Shown in pieces: positions 58,083 through 64,000 of a stretch of DNA of 64,000 bases; within the stretch, counting starts at the first letter, position 1, and every line of letters starts with the position of its first letter. Below the pieces are notes generated by a model. It did no database searches. It worked only from the letters and a program-made list of their open reading frames with translations, and had not been told where the DNA came from. Source of the stretch: Galerina marginata (taxonomy: Eukaryota; Basidiomycota; Agaricomycetes; Agaricales; Galerinaceae); the NCBI GenBank assembly GCA_023014335.1, contig JAECYW010000004.1, positions 1,116,001 through 1,180,000 on the forward strand, given 5' to 3'. A program made the position numbers and the translations under genes.

Positions 58083-60293
58083 ATGGCTAACTCCTCTGAC
58101 AATGGCTGTAACGCGACCACGGTTAACGCGACCAGCGTAAAACGAGAAAGACCGCGATTTTTTGACAATCGGAGATCATCTGTGGGTACTCATAGCAGCA
58201 TCACCTCAGCTAGAACGGCTCTGCCTCAGTATTCCATCGCTGGCGATTTGCCTCCTGCTTCATCAAGGGCTCCCGAAACCACTCTGGCGAGACGCCCATT
58301 ACCTGCAATCCCAAACGTTGTCAATGTTCCCCCTCGGTATTCACTCATCTCGCAGGGGTCGAGCTCGCTGAATTTGCCGAACGATGTCCAGGAGGAAGCG
58401 GGACGCTCTCATATTGAACATTCGTTCCCAATTCGAGACAATAAACCGTGGGCGACTCTGTTGACTTTTACTCCCAAGTCGGTTCCTGGTCTGATTCAAG
58501 AACCTCGGCCAAAATCCAAGCTTCCTCGTTTCTTCGGAAGTGAACCGATATTGGGAATGGTAGAACTCGACTTGGAGAGCGCTCGAACAATTCAGCAAAT
58601 AACAATCACAGTTTGTTCCAACACCTCCCAACCGATAACACGTATGCTCACGGGGATTTCTCAGCTTCGAGGGACGATTGTTTCGGGCTCCTTGGTTCAC
58701 GATGCACATGTATTTTTAGAATACAAAAATATTTTGTGGCACAAATCGATGGGAGATCCTCCATCGTCATCAACGCCGCCTGATACAAGTAATGGCAAAA
58801 AATCGCAAGGACGGTTTTTAGGATCTTATCAATTCCCATTCAACTTTCCATGCCCGACTCGGGTCAATATCGATTCATACGAGGCGATCATACCAGACGC
58901 GCTGTCGCCATTTTCACTTGCAACTACTTCCAACTCCGTTGATACCAAAACCTCAACGTCATCATCTTCGAAAAACGATCTCGGTCAAGGTTCCTCTCAG
59001 CGTCGCATGGGTAGTTCCGATCGCAAACACAAGAGGCGTTCATCCCAGATTCCATTAGCCACGACTGGTGATGAGAGCACAGCCGAAAACTCGATTTGTC
59101 CAATGCCTCAAAATTTTGTAGAACCAGGTATCACTGCCAGCGTCCAATACGAACTAATTGTCGACATTGTGCATGGTTTCTTGAAGCCAAATAGCAGGTG
59201 CGTCACTGTCATACAATAATCATCAGCGTCATGTCTGACGGGCAGTTTTTTCTAGGATTAAGACCAATGTATCATATTTACCATGCATCTCGTCTTCCCT
59301 TCCATCCGTGAAACGATTACAGGCCCAGGAAAATAATGCTCTTGCTCCTGGGCCAAAATTGGATCCTGGTGGGTGGTTCGCGCTGCCAACATCAGCACTC
59401 AAAGGACAACTTGGGGGGCCGGTTGCAAAGCCAGTTAAGATAGATTGCACAGTAAGTCCCGTTTATACCATAACAAAGTTAAACTGACCTTGTCTATTTA
59501 ATCCTGGTAGCTGTATATTGCTAACCCTGTAAGACCAAGACCTTCTATTCCACACAGTAGGTTATTCACTCTGCTATTCATCTAGCTCTCATATACGCGT
59601 GGTACATTCATCCCCTGTTATCTCAAGCTTTCAAGCGAAGACTTGGATGCTCTCAATGCTCTATCCGCCCCGAACTCACCAAGGGTTCGCCTCGTCCGCC
59701 GCTTGCGCCATCTATTGCCACGCGGTGAAGTCGGAGTCCTGACAGGAGATTCGGTTCCTGTAAATGGGAAAAGCAACCTCGTGACAGTAATCGGCGAGAT
59801 GGGCGACGCTGTTTGGTGGTTGCCTCCGAAAGATGTGCTCCCAGAGCCGCACACCCACTACCTGGAGGGGGAAATCCACCTTTCACGGGGTCTAGAGCCG
59901 AGCTGTGCGTGCTCTCTGTTTCAAATCGAGGTTCGTTCGCCGTTATCTTCTGAACTCTAGCAGCACAGATCATTGCTCATTTCGATGATCACATCGCAGT
60001 ACTTTGTGGAGATGCTACCATTTAATTGTATGGGTTTCAAACCATCGGCGCCGCGTAAAGGAATGAGCGATGACGAAGTTCTGAGTCAAGCGCTTGTAGC
60101 TCACCCAGTCAATATCGCCGCCATTTACACCCCCGATACCCCATTACCCGTATCTTTCACAAAGCCACCTACGAAAAATAGGCGAACTGCCCGTCTTCGT
60201 CATAATTCATCTACGACAAGCCTTGCCACATTGTTTGAGAGAGTGGAAAACTCTGGGGGAAATGCGGAATACGCGGTGGGGTGGAGGCGATGA
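58083..60293 (+). CDS. Arrestin-like protein, copy 1
   Basis: Likely a trafficking adaptor of the alpha-arrestin type. Six exons in phase: 58083-58610, 58665-59197, 59256-59451, 59511-59528 (18 bases), 59586-59930 and 60000-60293, about 637 residues. The N-terminus is Ser/Thr/Pro-rich with RRPLPAIPNVVNVPPRYS. The arrestin N fold follows: VELDLESARTIQQITI, LRGTIVSG, LEYKNILWHKSMGDPP, YQFPFNFPCP, then ITASVQYELIVDIVHG. The C part has LSYTRGTFIPCYLKLS and WWLPPKDV. Intron 1 (58611-58664) is read through in a longer open frame, but splicing restores the beta-strand pattern and matches copy 2. The adjacent copy 2 has the same exon plan. Confidence 0.85.
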
Positions 60294-61467
60294 CGCGCGA
60301 CACCCAAGGCCACAGACTTCAAAAAAGAATCTTTTCGCCAAATACGTCTCCGAACTGTTGTGATGATTTGACAGTACAAATCGGGTAACATGGGTTTCAC
60401 CTTTCTGTTTACAAGTATATAGTACTTGCTAGCTAAATAGTTTTCTTACAGTGCAACTTGAATAATTTGACAAATGAACACATTAGATAAAGTCCACATC
60501 AAATTCACCGTCACTTAGATTCTTGGACTTGGATAGATAAGGACATCAGTTCGCCTGTCCGACAATTAATTCGGAGATAATCCGTATTCAGAGAAGCGTG
60601 CAATGCGAGTGACTTCATGACCAAAGGTACATCGGATCGTAAGTAAGCCCGATGGGCGCTTAAGTGGTTTTGGGTTGCCGGCAATTGATTGATCAGGACC
60701 TACATACTTAGTACTTTCAACAACGTTCATATATGTATCAACGCCCCACATACTGAAATTTATCCTCAGAAAAGGTGATTGCTCCTAGGTCATTATTGAT
60801 CTGACAAAATACATGCTAGTTTATTGTTTGCCGCGATATTGTTTTATGTCGATGTATTTGAAAACGCCATGCTTATTTTTTTGTCTGTAGTCCACTGGAT
60901 CACTAAATGATTTTTTTGGATCCCGTTTTGGATCCCGTCGAAATCCCGTTTATTATCTTTATCGAGTCTACTTTACAAGCGATCGGATATCTGACCACCA
61001 TCAAACACCATCAAACATTGATGGCACCACGTCGCTTGGCAATGGCGCTTAACACACAAGGGCTGGCACAGCCTGGCAGTCTGTTCAAGTTGTGCGACAC
61101 TACACACGCATTTACTCGCTGGATTTTTCTTTGGCATGTCATCGAAACTAATCTCCGTAACGGCGGTCTCGCCATATCAGGCGCCAAATCGGATTGATGG
61201 CAGGTCCACAGGCTCACCCCATGGCGTCAAACGGTCAAAGTGCCGTAGCAACTTATTTCGACTTGAAAGCTGCTTTATATTTATTGTTCAGCAGCTTTCC
61301 TTTCCCCGAAGATCCCAGAGAAGTTGCGCTTTCTCCGAACTCGACGGTGTGTACCAGCTGAGGAGGATGCTGTCACCTTTAATTGTTTATCGGAAGCAAT
61401 GGAGATAAGGGAAACGGAAGCAAACTTATTTAATCTCTGTTGTTCCTGTGCATCATATAGCAAAACG
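60294..61467. other. Spacer between the arrestin-like copies
   Basis: About 1.2 kb without a recognised gene. Open frames at 60907-61197 (+) and 61011-61217 (-) overlap and lack motifs. The end may contain the promoter of copy 2. Confidence 0.5.
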
Positions 61468-63801
61468 ATGGCCGATTTTCCCTCTGACTGTGGCCGTGCA
61501 TTCGTGCCAACCAGCTTGGAACGACTAGCATCAAGTCTCCTCGTCAACCGGAGGGCATCAACCTCATCGGTCGGCACTCTTGACAGCTTCACCTCTGTTA
61601 GAACAGCTCTCCCCGAATACTCCATAACCGAGGATTCGTCTTCTCTGTTTGACGGTTCCTCATTTCCTGGGAGCGCACTGCGTTCGACGGCTTCCGAGGT
61701 TACTCTCGCTGGGAGTCGGCCATTACCCGCGATTCCAAACGCCATCAATGTACCACCTCGATATTCGGTCCTCTCACGGCGATCGCCCTCACAAGAGTCA
61801 CCAAACGATATCCAAGAGAATGCGGGACGCTCCCATATTGAGCATTCGTTTCCTATTCGAAACAATAAGCCGTGGGCTACTCTGTTCACCTTCACTCCAA
61901 AGTCGGTTCCTGGCCTGGTTCAAGAACCTCGTTCAAAATCCAAGCTTCCTCGTTTCTTGGGCAGTGAACCGCTATCGGGAACTATAGAGCTCGATTTAGA
62001 GCGCTCTCAAACAATCCAGCAAATATCGATTACCGTTCGTTTCCGTAGCATCTCAATTAAATGGCAAATATGCTTACGCAGATGTCGCAGCTTCGAGGAA
62101 AAATTGTTACTGGGTCCTTAGTCGATGAGACCCAAACATTCTTGGAGTACAAGAACATTTTGTGGCACAAATCGATGGGACATCCTCCATCATCGTCAAC
62201 GCCTTCCGTTGCAAATAAAGGCAAAAAGACACTAGGAGGATTTTTGGGAGCTTACCAGTTCCCATTCTCTTTTCCATTCCCGACTTGCGTCAATATCGCC
62301 TCATATGAGGCGGTCATACCAAACAGGATTTCACCATTTTCACTGGCAACTACTTCATCTCCCACCTCCAAAGATCCCTGGACTTCTTCCTATGATACTA
62401 TGAGCTCCCTGTCCTCACTGTCTTCGAAAAAGAATCACCTCCAAAACCCCTCTCAGTGGCCCGAAGGTCATGCTGGTACTGGGAAGTACAAAAGACGTTC
62501 ATCCCAGACACAATCAGCCCTACTTGGTCAGGATGGAATGACCCAGAACCCAATTTGTCCAACTCCGCAAAGTTTTGTGGAATCAGGTGTCACTGCTAGC
62601 GTTAGATATGAACTGGTTGTCGACATTGTGCATGGTTTCTTGAAGCCGGATAGCAGGTACGTTCGAATATACAATTACCACGGATTACCCGACGACATAA
62701 TTTCTGACCGACACGTTTGCCAGGATTACAACGAATGTATCATATCTACCATGCATTTCGTCATCCCTTCCGTCTGTGAAACGATTAGTAGCCCAGGAAA
62801 ATAATGCCCTCGCTCCTGGACCGACATCGGATCCGGATGGTTGGTTTGCGTTGTCAAGCTCAGTTCTGAGAGGACAGCTTGGAGGGGAAGGTGCGAGGGG
62901 AGTTAAGATAGACTGTTCGGTAAGTCCTATTTATATCTCATTTAGCGCCTTCAACCTAACTTTAAATTGTCCACATAATGCCAAAGCTGTATCTCGCTAA
63001 ACCTGTAAGCTTCTCGAGGGGAGTTTCTACACAGTGCCTGACCCACGCTACCATCTAGCTCTCGTATACGCGTGGTACATTCATCCCGTGCTATCTCAAG
63101 CTTTCGAGCGAAGACTCGGATGCTCTCAGCACCCTATCCACCCCAAACGCACCAAGTGTCCGCCTCGTCCGCCGTTTGCGTCATCTCTTGCCACGCGGCG
63201 GAGATGTCAGCGAGGTTAATATTGGCGTAACCAGTGATGCAGTACTTTTCGGGATGTTTACATTCCCGCCTGTGACTGCAGATGGTAAAGGAAGCATCCT
63301 CAAGACGGTTATCAGCGAGGTGGCCGAAGCCATCTGGTGGGTACCTCCGAAAGATGTGCCCCAAGACCCTTATATCCGCTACCTGGAGGGCGAAATACAC
63401 CTTGGGCGCGATCTGGAGCCTAGTTGCGCCTGCCCTATGTTTCAAATCGAGGTCAGTATCCTGGTTTCTCGAGCCGACAAACCTTTACTCACATCCTTGG
63501 GCCAATGGCCACCACGCAGTACTTTGTAGAGATGCTTCCGTTCGTATCTACAGGTTTTGAGCCTGCACCTCATGATGGCAGGAGTAGTGACGACGTTCTC
63601 AATCAAGCGCTTGTGGCTCACCCAGTCAATATCGCCACAATTTATACCCCTGATGCCCCATTGCCTGTACCTCTGACAGAGCCACCCGCGAAGACGAGGC
63701 GAACCGGAAACCTTCGTCATAATTCAAACCTTACCACATTACTTGAGAAGTTCGAAAAATCTGGGAGGAATATGCAGTATGCAATGGGGTGGAACCGGTG
63801 A
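61468..63801 (+). CDS. Arrestin-like protein, copy 2
   Basis: Tandem paralog of the gene at 58083-60293, in the same orientation. Six exons in phase: 61468-62034, 62091-62656, 62724-62919, 62987-63004 (18 bases), 63059-63451 and 63520-63801, about 673 residues. Key segments match copy 1 closely: ATLFTFTPKSVPGLVQEP, LEYKNILWHKSMGHPP, YELVVDIVHGFLKPDSRY and WWVPPKDV. Exon 5 is 48 bases longer than in copy 1. I chose the ATG at 61468; the frame is open further upstream from a TTG, but that part is unlike copy 1. Both copies are intact, so both may be expressed. Confidence 0.85.
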
Positions 63802-64000
63802 CATGTTGACAAATGAAGCCATAGATCTTGTACATCACCGTTTGCCTTCACACGTCCTTCTCACTGTTTTGACGACTTGTGGGTACACACGTGGGTGGTC
63901 AACTGTGAATTTAATGAGTATGTGGCATCCGCGTTTAATAAATAGAATTTCCTACAATGCAATAGATTGATATATGAAGCCGTAAAATCGATAAGATCTT

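Noticed and set aside
58611..58664. Copy 1 arrestin-like frame read straight through as one long exon
   Set aside because: The open frame continues, but the stretch has a GT donor and AG acceptor, does not align with copy 2 as protein, and removing it restores the same junction in both copies.
1..64000. tRNA and rRNA genes
   Set aside because: I saw no convincing tRNA cloverleaf or rRNA segment by eye; a tRNAscan or Infernal run would be needed to exclude them.

Overview
The window looks like the genome of a mushroom-forming basidiomycete (Agaricomycetes). The evidence is short (about 45-70 base) GT-AG introns, several protein families I know mainly from that class, and a heavy load of decayed transposon genes. 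No sequence search was run: family names rest on motif recognition, and exon models rest on splice signals and preserved phase. They are good hypotheses, not verified annotation.

Layout. 1-4.9 kb: nothing assignable. 4.9-6.0 kb: a four-exon multi-pass membrane protein gene. 6.7-10.0 kb: relics, with a DUF6589-like transposon gene (+) facing a RecQ-like helicase (-), then an F-box-like scrap. 10.2-13.8 kb: a satellite of 22 units with 159 and 162 base periods alternating as a ~321 base dimer. 13.9-15.0 kb: a decayed Cys-rich gene (-). 15-18.6 kb: no gene. 18.7-24.2 kb: a frameshifted minus-strand locus combining a Ulp1-type protease with a large protein whose motifs resemble a DDE transposase of the P-element/THAP9 kind. 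24.2-28.8 kb: eroded sequence.

28.8-46.1 kb is the centrepiece: a 17.3 kb Ty3/gypsy-class LTR retrotransposon with near-identical 1.74 kb LTRs and a 5-base target duplication. Its sense strand carries gag, pro and pol in three frames linked by two apparent -1 frameshifts. Downstream of pol lie five antisense genes with 16 introns, all of which splice in phase. Four of the five share a module with the same intron position; the largest also carries a Zn2Cys6-like cluster. Each LTR contains a run of hairpins with different stems but the same UCGGU loop, and ACGG is enriched on the sense strand across the element. I consider this the undescribed system of the window: an autonomous retroelement with an antisense, spliced accessory gene cassette and a structured RNA (or DNA) signal.

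47.8-50.1 kb: a truncated Helitron/Pif1-type helicase fused to a ubiquitin-protease-like domain, followed by a 250 base MITE. 50.1-64 kb is gene-rich and mostly intact: a 5'-truncated membrane protein (+), a membrane-anchored protein kinase (-), a leucine-rich-like protein (-), a class 3 lipase (-), and two tandem arrestin-like genes (+) with identical exon structures, including an 18 base microexon.
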